Below are positions 24,782 through 31,785 of a stretch of DNA of 31,785 nt, piece by piece (positions within the stretch are counted from its first letter, which is position 1; every line of letters starts with the position of its first letter). The translations under genes were made by a program, and so were the position numbers. The notes beneath the pieces were generated by a model that worked only from the letters and a program-made list of their open reading frames with translations, was not told where the DNA came from and ran no database searches. This stretch comes from CAYSIX01 sp964431205 (GTDB taxonomy: Bacteria; Planctomycetota; Phycisphaerae; Phycisphaerales; Phycisphaeraceae): NCBI GenBank assembly GCA_964431205.1, contig CAYSIX010000010.1, positions 1 through 31,785 on the forward strand, written 5' to 3'.

Positions 24782-24810
24782 TTGCGTCGCCCGCATCGTC
24801 GCCATAGGCT
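24782..24810 (+). promoter_or_regulatory. Promoter of the YggS-family gene
   Basis: TTGCGT (24782-24787), 17 bp, TAGGCT (24805-24810), ending 6 nt before the ATG at 24817. The transcript should start at about the ATG. Confidence 0.5.
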
Positions 24811-24816
24811 TGGGAT

Positions 24817-25596
24817 ATGGCAACCGAAAAGCTGGTCGGGCCTGTGGAGTTGCGTGAGGCGTATCGCCGGGTGAAGGAACGCATGGCGGAGGCGGCCCAG
24901 CGCGCCGGGCGTCGGCCCGAGGACGTGCTGATGGTCGCGGTGACCAAGTACGCCACGCCGGACCAGATCCGCTCGCTGATCGAGCTGGGGCAGGTGGACC
25001 TGGGCGAGAGCCGGGCACAGCAGTTGGCGCAGCGGGTGCCGCAGATCGAGGAGTTTCTGTCTCGGCGTCGGACGCTGGCCGGCGCGGTGCCGCGCAGCGC
25101 CGCCGACGCCCCGTCGCGGGTCCGCTGGCACATGATCGGGCACCTGCAGCGGAACAAGGTCAAGCAGATCGCCCCGCTGGTGGACCTGATCCACAGCGTC
25201 GAGAGCCTGCGGCTGGCCGAGGAGCTGGACACGCTGGGGGCGCGGACCGACCGGGTGTTCGACGTGCTGATCCAGGTCAACGCGTCCGGGGAGCCGGGCA
25301 AGTTCGGCGTGGCGTCGCCGGCGGTGCTGCACCTGGCCGAGCAACTCGACTCGATGATGAACCTGCGCGTCCGCGGGCTGATGACGATGGCGCCGTTGAG
25401 CGAGCGGGCGGAGGACTCGCGGGAGACGTTCGCGCGGACGGCGGAGCTGTTCGCGGAGATGCAGCGGGAGAAGATCGGCGGAGAGCACTGCACGGTGCTG
25501 TCGATGGGGATGACCAACGACTACGAGGTGGCCATCGAAGAGGGGGCGACGGTGGTGCGGATCGGGCGCGCGCTGTTCGGCGAGCCGGTGGAATGA
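24817..25596 (+). CDS. YggS/PROSC-family pyridoxal phosphate homeostasis protein
   Basis: 259 residues. Single-domain alanine-racemase-N-fold proteins of this family bind PLP and buffer its cellular level; no catalytic reaction is established. The PLP lysine sits in MVAVTKYATPDQI (K44), followed by LGESRAQQL (family GENxxQ-like position), WHMIGHLQRNKVKQI, IHSVESLRLAEEL, VLIQVNASGEPGKFGV, LRVRGLMTM and LSMGMTNDYEVAIEEGATVVRIGRALFG at the C-terminus. Between the ESRAQ and WHMIG strings there is an extra segment of about 15 residues (SRRRTLAGAVPRSAADAPSR) relative to E. coli-type members. The ATG at 24817 is supported by the promoter spacing. Confidence 0.92.
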   Translation: MATEKLVGPVELREAYRRVKERMAEAAQRAGRRPEDVLMVAVTKYATPDQIRSLIELGQVDLGESRAQQLAQRVPQIEEFLSRRRTLAGAVPRSAADAPSRVRWHMIGHLQRNKVKQIAPLVDLIHSVESLRLAEELDTLGARTDRVFDVLIQVNASGEPGKFGVASPAVLHLAEQLDSMMNLRVRGLMTMAPLSERAEDSRETFARTAELFAEMQREKIGGEHCTVLSMGMTNDYEVAIEEGATVVRIGRALFGEPVE

Positions 25597-25628
25597 CCGG
25601 TGGCAGCGTCCGCGTCGTGTTATTCGGC

Positions 25629-25657
25629 TTGAGGGGCCGTCGGCGAGCCGATAAGGT
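25629..25657 (+). promoter_or_regulatory. Promoter of the GH130 gene
   Basis: TTGAGG (25629-25634), 17 bp, TAAGGT (25652-25657). Unlike most genes here it gives a leader of about 40 nt, which carries a purine-rich GGGAGGGGAAAG (Shine-Dalgarno-like) ahead of the ATG at 25706. Confidence 0.4.
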
Positions 25658-25705
25658 CCTGCACGTCCCGCCGTATTCACCCGCGCGGGAGGGGAAAGAC
25701 TCTGC

Positions 25706-27208
25706 ATGATCCGCGGCACCCACACAGTCAAGGTCACCCGCAGCCCCGAGCGGTTCCTCTCGGACGATCGCCGCGTGATCGCGCGGTTCTTCCAGGTCGG
25801 CGGCGAGCAGCGCGCCAGGGCGATCATCCAACGCGTCATGCGGCTGAGCCAGGACGAGGCCGACGAACTGCTGAACAAGGTCCTGCACGACTTCGGCTCG
25901 CGGCACCGGCGGATCGAGAACGTCCTGAACCGCCACTTCGCCCTGGTCCGCCACTACCTCGACGACCCCGAGAGCCTGTCGCTGAACCGGCAACTGCTCA
26001 TCGGCGCGTACTTCACCATGGAGTACTCGATCGAGTCGGCGGCGCTGTTCAACCCCTCGATGGTGCTGCACCCGGACCAGTCGAACCTGGCCGAGGGCGA
26101 GGCGCGGTTCATCATGAGCCTTCGGGCGACGGGCGAAGGACACCTCTCGTCGATCGTGTTCCGCACGGGCCGGATCAGCGCCACCGGCGACCTGCACTTC
26201 GACCCGCCGGCACGCTTCGCCGCCCGCATGCGCGTCAAGACCGACCGGCAGTACGAGAAGAAGCTGTTCTTCCACAAGCTGATCGAGATGGCGGCGTACA
26301 ACGAGGCCGCCCGCCTCGTCCTGGCCGAACTGCCCGACTTCTTCACCTACGCCGAGCTCGAACGCAAGATCGACGAGGTCCGCGACCGCCCCGGCCGGCC
26401 CAGCCCCTTCAGCGAGACCGCCGAGAACATGCTCTGGCTCGCCAAGAGCAACTACCACCTGCACCTGCCGCCCGACACCGACCCCTCCGAGATCGTCATC
26501 TTCCCCACCTCCGAGAACGAGAGCCACGGCATCGAGGACGTCCGCCTCACCCGCTTCACCGAAGACGGCACCGTCAACTACTTCGGCACCTACACCGCCT
26601 ACAACGGCTACCGCATCCTCCCCCAGCTCTTCGAGACGCCCGACTTCCAGGAGATCCAGGTCCACACCCTCAACGGCAAGTACGTCCAGAACAAGGGCAT
26701 GGCCCTGTTCCCGCGCAAGATCAACGACTTGTACCACATGATCGGCCGCGTCGACGGTGAAAACCTGTTCCTGATGCGCTCCGACAACGTGCACTTCTGG
26801 AACGAGTGTCAGATGCTCCAGTCGCCGCGGTACCCGTGGGAGTTCGTGCAGATCGGCAACTGCGGCCCGCCCATCGAGACCGAGGCCGGCTGGATCCTGC
26901 TCACCCACGGCGTCGGGCCCATGCGCCAGTACTGCATCGGCGTGTCCCTGCTCGACCGCGACGACCCCTCGCAGGTCATCGGCCACCTGCCCGACCCGCT
27001 GATCGTCCCCGAGGAGAACGAACGCGACGGCTACGTGCCCAACGTCGTCTACTCCTGCGGCGCGATGACTCACGGCGATCTGCTGGTCATCCCGTACGCC
27101 ATGAGCGACACGGCCACGAGTATCGCGACCGTGTCCCTCAGCGAGCTGCTCGACGCGCTGGTGCGCCACGCCCCGAGCCACGAGGCCGCCGCCGCCGAAG
27201 CCGCGTGA
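25706..27208 (+). CDS. GH130-family glycoside phosphorylase/hydrolase-like protein, long form
   Basis: 500 residues. GH130 enzymes are five-bladed beta-propellers that phosphorolyse or hydrolyse beta-mannosides. Here residues about 1-110 form a helical extension (SPERFLSDDRRVIARFFQVGGEQRARAII...), followed by the propeller: SAALFNPSMVLHPDQ (about 111-125), FIMSLRATGEGHLSSIVFRTG, the hallmark GIEDVRLTRF (275-284, GxEDxR), YVQNKGMALFPRKINDLYHMIGR (326-348), and PWEFVQIGNCGPPIETEAGWILLTHGVG. The intact GxEDxR and LFPR-type strings support an active propeller; phosphorylase or hydrolase, and the sugar, cannot be told. The ATG at 25706 has a GA-rich Shine-Dalgarno tract upstream. The stop codon falls in the first copy of a 42-bp tandem repeat. 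Confidence 0.85.
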   Translation: MIRGTHTVKVTRSPERFLSDDRRVIARFFQVGGEQRARAIIQRVMRLSQDEADELLNKVLHDFGSRHRRIENVLNRHFALVRHYLDDPESLSLNRQLLIGAYFTMEYSIESAALFNPSMVLHPDQSNLAEGEARFIMSLRATGEGHLSSIVFRTGRISATGDLHFDPPARFAARMRVKTDRQYEKKLFFHKLIEMAAYNEAARLVLAELPDFFTYAELERKIDEVRDRPGRPSPFSETAENMLWLAKSNYHLHLPPDTDPSEIVIFPTSENESHGIEDVRLTRFTEDGTVNYFGTYTAYNGYRILPQLFETPDFQEIQVHTLNGKYVQNKGMALFPRKINDLYHMIGRVDGENLFLMRSDNVHFWNECQMLQSPRYPWEFVQIGNCGPPIETEAGWILLTHGVGPMRQYCIGVSLLDRDDPSQVIGHLPDPLIVPEENERDGYVPNVVYSCGAMTHGDLLVIPYAMSDTATSIATVSLSELLDALVRHAPSHEAAAAEAA

Positions 27209-27278
27209 AAGTACGCTGAGCCGACGAAAGCCGTGCCCGAAGCCGCGTGAAAGTACGCTGAGCCGACGAAAGCCGTGC
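27195..27278 (+). repeat. Perfect 42-bp tandem duplication across the GH130 stop codon
   Basis: Copy 1 is 27195-27236 and copy 2 27237-27278, identical and starting CCGAAGCCGCGTG. The GH130 stop (27206-27208) is inside copy 1; copy 2 repeats the codons E-A-A-stop out of use. Each unit contains GCGT-6 nt-ACGC, a weak hairpin. The remaining 27279-27390 up to the convergent priA stop shows no gene and no T-tailed terminator. Confidence 0.9.
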
Positions 27279-27390
27279 CCCGAGCTCAAGCGAAGGGCTG
27301 GATCCGACCTTTCGCGCCCGCTCACGGCCCGGCTTCAGTGCCTCCCCAGACACACGCGCCGGCGCTGCGCGGGTATCCCCCGCCACGCGC

Positions 27391-29709
27391 TCACAGCAGT
27401 GACACCGGATCGACGTCCACCGCCGTGTGCAGGTCCGAGGTCAGCATCCGCTGATTGCGCAGGGCCGTCAACAGCTTCTGCAGCCGCGCCGCGTCGGCGC
27501 CGATCAGCTCGATCTGCTGGCGGTGATACCCGGCGATCCGCCCGATCGGCGCCGGCGCCGCGCCGCGCACCCGCACCTGCAGGCCCAGCTCGTCGTTGAA
27601 CGCCCGCAGACGCGCCGCCAGCTCACACGCCCGCTCCACGCACGCCGCGTGGTCCTTGTCCCGCACCACGATCCTCGCCATCCGCGTGACCGGCGGCAGG
27701 CCCACCGCCCGGCGCACCTCCAGCTCACGCTCTGCGAAACCCGTGTAATCGTGCCCCGCCGCCAGCCCGATCACCGGGTCGTCCGGGCTGAACGTCTGCA
27801 CGATCACGTGCCCCGGCCGATCGCTGCGCCCCGAGCGGCCCGACACCTGCGCGACGAGCTGAAACGTCCGCTCGGCGGCGCGAAAGTCCGGAAAGTGCAG
27901 CGACGTGTCCGCGCAGACGATCCCCACCAGCGAGACGCTGGGAAAGTCCAGGCCCTTGGCGATCATCTGCGTGCCCAGCAGCACGTCCGCCTCGCCCCGA
28001 CGGAACGCGTCCAGGCTCGTGCGGTAATCGCCACCCGACCGCATCGTGTCCGAGTCCATGCGGATCACACGCAGGCTCTCGAACTTGCGCGAAAGCTCCT
28101 CCTCGACGCGCTGCACGCCCAGGCCGAACACCGTCACCTTGTTCCCGCAGTTCGGGCACGTCTGCGGCAGCAATTGCTCGGCCTCGCAGTGGTGGCACTT
28201 GACGACCCCGCCGGTCGGCAGCCTTCGGTCCTTGTGGTAGACCATCGTCGCGTCGCAGAACGAGCAGGCGAGCATCCACCCGCATCGGTGATCGGGGCAG
28301 GCGATGTAGTTGGCGTACCCGCGGCGGTTCAGCAGCAGCAGCACGCGTCCGCCCGGCTCGTCCGCCGGCTGCTGCAGCGCCTGCCGCATCGCCAGCTCCA
28401 GCTCCCGACTCAGCAGGTGGATGCCCTTGCGCTGGCGGCGCTGCTCGCGCAGGTCCACCAGGCGCACGCCGGGCAGGCGCATGCCCGGCGGGCGTTCGGG
28501 CAGCGCGTGCAGGTGATACCGCGGCCGGGTCCGGGCGTTGTAGTAGCTCTCGAGGCTGGGCGTGGCGGAGCCGAGCACGGCCATGGCGTCGCAGAGCTGG
28601 GCCCGGCGGATCGCCACGTCGCGGGCGTGGTAGCGCGGGAGCTGGTCCTGCTTGTAGCTGGGGTCGTGCTCCTCATCGACGACGATCAGGCGCAGGCGTG
28701 GGACGGGGGCGAAGACGGCCGAGCGGGCGCCGACGACGATGCGCGCCTCGCCGGCGCGGATCCGCCGCCACTGCGCGTGCCGCTGGGCGGGTGAGAGGCC
28801 CGAGTGCAGGACGGCCACGCCGTCGAAGTACTGCAGAAATCTCGCGACGGTCTGCGGCGTCAGGGCGATCTCGGGAACGAGCACGATCGCGCCGTCGCCG
28901 TCGTTGCCTCGCAGACGCTCGATCAGGCGCAGGTACACCTCGGTCTTGCCGCTGCCGGTCACGCCGTGGAGCAGGTGCACGCCGAAGCCCTCGGGCCGGG
29001 CGGCCTCGAGCGCGTCGAGGGCCCGCGCCTGCGCCGGCGTGAGCTGCAGGACCTTGCCGGGCAGCGGCTCGCGCGAGGCCGCCAGGTCCAGGTCGCTCTC
29101 GATCGCCTCGTCCACCCGCGAGCACAGCAGCCCCTTTTCGATCAGCGTGTGCACGGGCGAGAGGCTGCGCGCCCCGACGACGTCGGCCAGGTCACGCGCC
29201 CCGGCCCACGGCGCGCCGGCCTCGGCCCGCCGCCTCGCTTCCTCGAGCACCGCACGCTGCAGCTTGCTGAGGCGACCCGCTTCGGTGGCGTCGCCGATCG
29301 CGCGCACCATCGTCCGCCGGATCATGCCCGCGCCGTGCTTGACCGCCGCCGGCAGCATCGTGGCGAAGACCATCCCGATCGGGCAGCAGTAGTATGCGCT
29401 GATCCATCGGGCCAGTTGCACCAGGTCACCCGGCAGCGAGAGGTGCGCCGGGTCGCGGCCCCTGATCGGTTTGATCCGCGAGGGGTCCACGGCCGGCGCG
29501 TCGTCGCGGTGCAGCACGTACCCCGGCACCGGCTTGTCGGCCCGACCCAGCGGCACGACCACGCGATCGCCCACGGCCAGGTCGTCCAGCTCCACCGGCA
29601 CGCGATAGGTCAGCCCCTCGGCCGCGGCGTCGATCCCCTGCTCCAACGCCACCCGGGCGTATCGGCCCGAGCCCGTCGCTGCCGCTTCGCCGGTGAACAG
29701 CTCGCCCAT
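27391..29709 (-). CDS. priA: Primosomal protein N' (replication restart helicase)
   Basis: 772 residues. PriA recognises stalled forks and reloads the replicative helicase. An N-terminal DNA-binding region (to about 120; RYARVALEQGIDAAAEGLTYRVP, ISAYYCCPIGMVFATMLPAAVK) is followed by a helicase core: Walker A HGVTGSGKTEVYL (248-260), LIVVDEEHDPSYKQ (341-354, DEEH box), VLGSATPSLESYY, then the zinc-binding insertion with CPDHRCGWMLACSFCDATMVYHKD, KCHHCEAEQLLPQTCPNCGN (eight Cys in the usual pairs), GTQMIAKGLDFPSVSLVGIV and QVSGRSGRSDRPG. The C-terminal domain ends VDVDPVSLL. All catalytic motifs are intact. The ATG at 29709 has a TATACT box 8 nt upstream; the longer open frame beyond it lacks similarity. 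Divergent from mutS with only 49 bp between the start codons. Confidence 0.95.
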   Translation of the reverse strand: MGELFTGEAAATGSGRYARVALEQGIDAAAEGLTYRVPVELDDLAVGDRVVVPLGRADKPVPGYVLHRDDAPAVDPSRIKPIRGRDPAHLSLPGDLVQLARWISAYYCCPIGMVFATMLPAAVKHGAGMIRRTMVRAIGDATEAGRLSKLQRAVLEEARRRAEAGAPWAGARDLADVVGARSLSPVHTLIEKGLLCSRVDEAIESDLDLAASREPLPGKVLQLTPAQARALDALEAARPEGFGVHLLHGVTGSGKTEVYLRLIERLRGNDGDGAIVLVPEIALTPQTVARFLQYFDGVAVLHSGLSPAQRHAQWRRIRAGEARIVVGARSAVFAPVPRLRLIVVDEEHDPSYKQDQLPRYHARDVAIRRAQLCDAMAVLGSATPSLESYYNARTRPRYHLHALPERPPGMRLPGVRLVDLREQRRQRKGIHLLSRELELAMRQALQQPADEPGGRVLLLLNRRGYANYIACPDHRCGWMLACSFCDATMVYHKDRRLPTGGVVKCHHCEAEQLLPQTCPNCGNKVTVFGLGVQRVEEELSRKFESLRVIRMDSDTMRSGGDYRTSLDAFRRGEADVLLGTQMIAKGLDFPSVSLVGIVCADTSLHFPDFRAAERTFQLVAQVSGRSGRSDRPGHVIVQTFSPDDPVIGLAAGHDYTGFAERELEVRRAVGLPPVTRMARIVVRDKDHAACVERACELAARLRAFNDELGLQVRVRGAAPAPIGRIAGYHRQQIELIGADAARLQKLLTALRNQRMLTSDLHTAVDVDPVSLL

Positions 29710-29717
29710 GGTCCGCG

Positions 29718-29723
29718 AGTATA
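29718..29723 (-). promoter_or_regulatory. -10 box for priA
   Basis: CCATATACTCGCGGACC on the minus strand: TATACT ends 8 nt before the priA ATG. No convincing -35 box, and it shares a 49-bp gap with the opposing mutS box. Confidence 0.45.
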
Positions 29724-29745
29724 TGGACGCGCCGATCCGCCGCGT

Positions 29746-29751
29746 TACCAT
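29746..29751 (+). promoter_or_regulatory. -10 box for mutS
   Basis: GCGTTACCAT, hexamer TACCAT, 7 nt before the mutS ATG; identical in ten bases to the proS box. Confidence 0.45.
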
Positions 29752-29758
29752 CGCACCG

Positions 29759-31785
29759 ATGGCCCGCGCCAGCGACCAGCACGACACCCCGGCCATGCGC
29801 CAGTACCGCCGCTTCAAGCAGCAGCACCCCGACTGCGTGCTGTTCTTCCGCCTCGGCGACTTCTACGAGATGTTCTACGACGACGCGGTGCTGGCCCACA
29901 AGGTGCTCGGCGTGACGCTGACGCAGCGGACCGAGGGCATCCCCATGGCCGGCGTGCCGTACCACGCGGTCGAGAGCTACCTGCGGCGGATGATCCAGGC
30001 CGGCTACCGCGTGGCCGTGTGCGACCAGGTCGAGGACGCCGCCCAGGCCAAGGGGATCGTCAAGCGGGACGTGACGCGGCTGGTCACGCCGGGGACGCTG
30101 ACCGACGAGGCGTTGCTGGAGGAAGGCCGGGAGAACCCGCTGGCGGCGGTGGTGTTCCACAGCGACGAGCGGGTGGCGCTGGCGTGGGCGGAGCTGAGCA
30201 CGGGGCGGTTCCTCGTCGCCGAGCTGTCGACGGGCGAAGCGGAGGACGAGCTGGCGCGGATCGGTCCGCGTGAGCTGCTGTACTGCGAGACGGCCAACGG
30301 CGAGCCGCCGGGCCGGGTCAAGGCGCTGGCCGAGGCGATCGGCTGCGCGCTGGCGTCGCGGCCGGCGTGGCAGATGCGCCCGGCCGAGGCCGCCGAGGTG
30401 TTGCGTAAGCAGTTCGAGGTCGCGCAGCTCGCCGGCTTCGGGTTCGAGGACGACGACCCGGCGCTGGCGCCGGCCGGCGCGATCCTGCATTACCTCTACG
30501 AGACGCAGCGCAGCGCCGACGACTCGGGCGCCGCCCGCCGCCTGGCGCACCTGCAACCACCACAACGGTTCGTTCGCACCGACCACCTGGTGATCGACCA
30601 GGCGTCGCTGCGCAGCCTGGAGGTCGAACGCACGCTGCGGTCCAACAGCGTCGAGGGCTCGCTGCTGGGCGTGTTTCAGGACTGCGTGACGGCGATGGGC
30701 AAGCGTCGGCTGCGGCAGTGGCTGTGCTACCCGCTGCGACAGCGTGACCCGATCGAGCGGCGGCAGCGCGTGGTCGAGGCGCTGGTGCACGACAGCCGGT
30801 TCCTGCGTGAGCTGCGCGAGGCGCTCGACGGCGTGCACGACGTGCAGCGGATCTCGGCGCGGTTGTCGGTCGGCCGGGCATCGCCCCGCGACCTGGTCGC
30901 GCTCGGCCGAAGCGCCCAGCGCGCCCGGCAACTGGCGACGCTGCTGGCCGATCGCCCCACCGTCGCCGGGCTGCACGAACGGCTTGAACAGATCGCCGGG
31001 CCGCTGGAACGCCTCGGCGCCGAGATCGCCGAGGCCTGCGTCGACGACCCGCCACCGCACCTGCGCGAGGGCGGGTTGATCCGCGACGGCTACGACGCGG
31101 CGCTCGACGAGTCCCGCGCCCTGCAACGCGACAGCCACGACTGGCTCGCCCGCTATCAGAAGCAGCTCATCGACCAGACGCGCATCACCTCGCTCAAGGT
31201 CGGGTACAACAAGGTCTTCGGCTACTACATCGAGCTGACCGCCTCCAACCGCGACCGCGCCCCGGACGACTGGACGCGAAAGCAGACGCTCAAGAACGCC
31301 GAACGCTTCATCACGCCGCAGCTCAAGGAGTTCGAGCACAAGGTGCTCACGGCCGAGACACGCGCGATCCAGCGCGAGCAGGAGCTGTTCGAGGCGCTGG
31401 GCGCCCGGGCGCGACGGGAGTCGGCGGCGTTGCAGGCGTTCGCCGAAGCCGTCTCGGACCTCGACGTGCTCGGCTGTTTCGCGCGGCGGGCGGTGCGGCA
31501 CCATTACGTCCGCCCCCGCATCGTCGAGGAGCCGGTGCTGGACATCCGTGCCGGCCGACACCCCGTGCTCGACGAGCTGCTCGGCGACCGCTTCGTGCCC
31601 AACGACATCGTGCTGGGCGTTGCGGATCGAGACAGTCCCACCCGCGAGCGCAGCCCCATGCGGAAGCATGGGGTTACCAGCGGCGAAGCGGATGCGGCGA
31701 CCGACGGTGACCATCGAACGCCCGCCGCCCCCGATCCCCCGTCCCCGAGCCCCGGCCTTGGCCCTGGCCCCTCGACCCTCGCCCT
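29759..31785 (+). CDS. mutS: DNA mismatch repair protein MutS, N-terminal 675 residues, with unusual insertion (runs off right edge)
   Basis: MutS dimers find mismatches and recruit MutL. The N-terminal mismatch-binding domain has CVLFFRLGDFYEMFYDDA with the F-x-E wedge (F35, E37), GVTLTQR and GIPMAGVPYHAVESYL; then the connector, the lever region (SLRSLEVERTLR, SLLGVFQDCVTAMGKRRLRQWLCYPL) and the clamp with VGYNKVFGYYIELT and TLKNAERFITPQLKEFE. After AGRHPVLDELLGDRFVPNDIVLG, where the ATPase P-loop should follow within about 10-20 residues, the frame instead runs through a polar, Pro/Gly-rich stretch from residue 621 to the window edge at 675 (ADRDSPTRERSPMRKHGV... ending GPSTLA). The frame stays open; the Walker A motif is not yet reached. 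The ATG at 29759 matches the family start. Confidence 0.94.
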   Translation, partial: MARASDQHDTPAMRQYRRFKQQHPDCVLFFRLGDFYEMFYDDAVLAHKVLGVTLTQRTEGIPMAGVPYHAVESYLRRMIQAGYRVAVCDQVEDAAQAKGIVKRDVTRLVTPGTLTDEALLEEGRENPLAAVVFHSDERVALAWAELSTGRFLVAELSTGEAEDELARIGPRELLYCETANGEPPGRVKALAEAIGCALASRPAWQMRPAEAAEVLRKQFEVAQLAGFGFEDDDPALAPAGAILHYLYETQRSADDSGAARRLAHLQPPQRFVRTDHLVIDQASLRSLEVERTLRSNSVEGSLLGVFQDCVTAMGKRRLRQWLCYPLRQRDPIERRQRVVEALVHDSRFLRELREALDGVHDVQRISARLSVGRASPRDLVALGRSAQRARQLATLLADRPTVAGLHERLEQIAGPLERLGAEIAEACVDDPPPHLREGGLIRDGYDAALDESRALQRDSHDWLARYQKQLIDQTRITSLKVGYNKVFGYYIELTASNRDRAPDDWTRKQTLKNAERFITPQLKEFEHKVLTAETRAIQREQELFEALGARARRESAALQAFAEAVSDLDVLGCFARRAVRHHYVRPRIVEEPVLDIRAGRHPVLDELLGDRFVPNDIVLGVADRDSPTRERSPMRKHGVTSGEADAATDGDHRTPAAPDPPSPSPGLGPGPSTLA
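31652..31675. repeat. Palindromic element inside mutS
   Basis: CCCCATGC (31654-31661), GGAA loop (31662-31665), GCATGGGG (31666-31673), extended by a G-T wobble and an A-T pair to 31652-31675. The GGAA is a GNRA-type tetraloop. It lies within the insertion of the mutS reading frame and codes for SPMRKHGV. Confidence 0.75.

Noticed and set aside
22627..25878. 1083-residue minus-strand open frame
   Set aside because: It spans five plus-strand genes, four with strong family motifs. Long frames without stops are expected opposite high-GC genes.
27195..27278. 42-bp direct repeat as a CRISPR remnant
   Set aside because: The copies abut with no spacer, and there are no cas genes.
27279..27390. Intrinsic terminator between GH130 and priA
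   Set aside because: Short GC-rich inverted repeats exist (for example GCGGG/CCCGC near 27368-27382) but there is no T-run on either strand.
29426..31714. 762-residue minus-strand open frame opposite mutS
   Set aside because: No family motif; mutS on the plus strand matches from its F-x-E motif to the clamp domain.

Overview
The window is a dense, high-GC bacterial chromosome segment. It looks like core genome of a planctomycete, probably of the Phycisphaerae type. The evidence is: strong GC bias at third codon positions; a diderm set (lpxA, several lipoproteins); a squalene-cyclase-like/DUF4159 giant, a DUF58 protein and an ECF sigma factor with an oversized anti-sigma partner, all common in that phylum; and two membrane proteins that begin with a CxxCGYNLR...CPECG zinc ribbon. 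No rRNA, tRNA, CRISPR array, transposase or prophage gene was found. The taxonomic call is inference from gene content.

Layout. 1-1889 (minus): the 5' part of ahcY, preceded by an ArsR-type regulator fused to a SAM-methyltransferase domain, with a clear promoter and a palindrome at its expected start point. 2046-6068: a lipoprotein, a GT-C-type membrane glycosyltransferase overlapping lipB (ATGA), and divergent lpxA. 6044-9955: purB, then an ECF sigma factor overlapping its membrane anti-sigma partner. 9980-15732: comEC, a DUF58 protein and a prenyltransferase-like/DUF4159 protein. 15865-18210: a soluble Ser/Thr kinase, a 426-bp non-coding stretch with repeats and hairpins, a degenerate amidase-like protein and a 72-residue lipoprotein. 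18379-21889: proS and two paralogous zinc-ribbon membrane proteins. 22011-27208: a rightward run of CPBP protease, CCA/poly(A) polymerase, DedA, YggS-type PLP protein and a GH130 protein with a 42-bp tandem repeat over its stop codon. 27391-31785: divergent priA and mutS; mutS runs off the right edge.

Three things stand out. (1) Many unrelated genes have a TAnnnT box, usually preceded by G-T or G-G, only 6-10 nt before the start codon and often without a -35 box or Shine-Dalgarno site, which suggests widespread leaderless or near-leaderless transcription. (2) mutS carries an in-frame low-complexity insertion just before the ATPase P-loop should begin, and it contains a 10-bp-stem palindrome with a GGAA loop, like a protein-coding palindromic element. 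(3) The ahcY regulator is fused to a methyltransferase fold that could sense SAH or SAM. Several convergent gene pairs overlap by 25-44 bp, so the genome is tightly packed. No wholly new multi-gene defence or metabolic system is evident; most genes are housekeeping.
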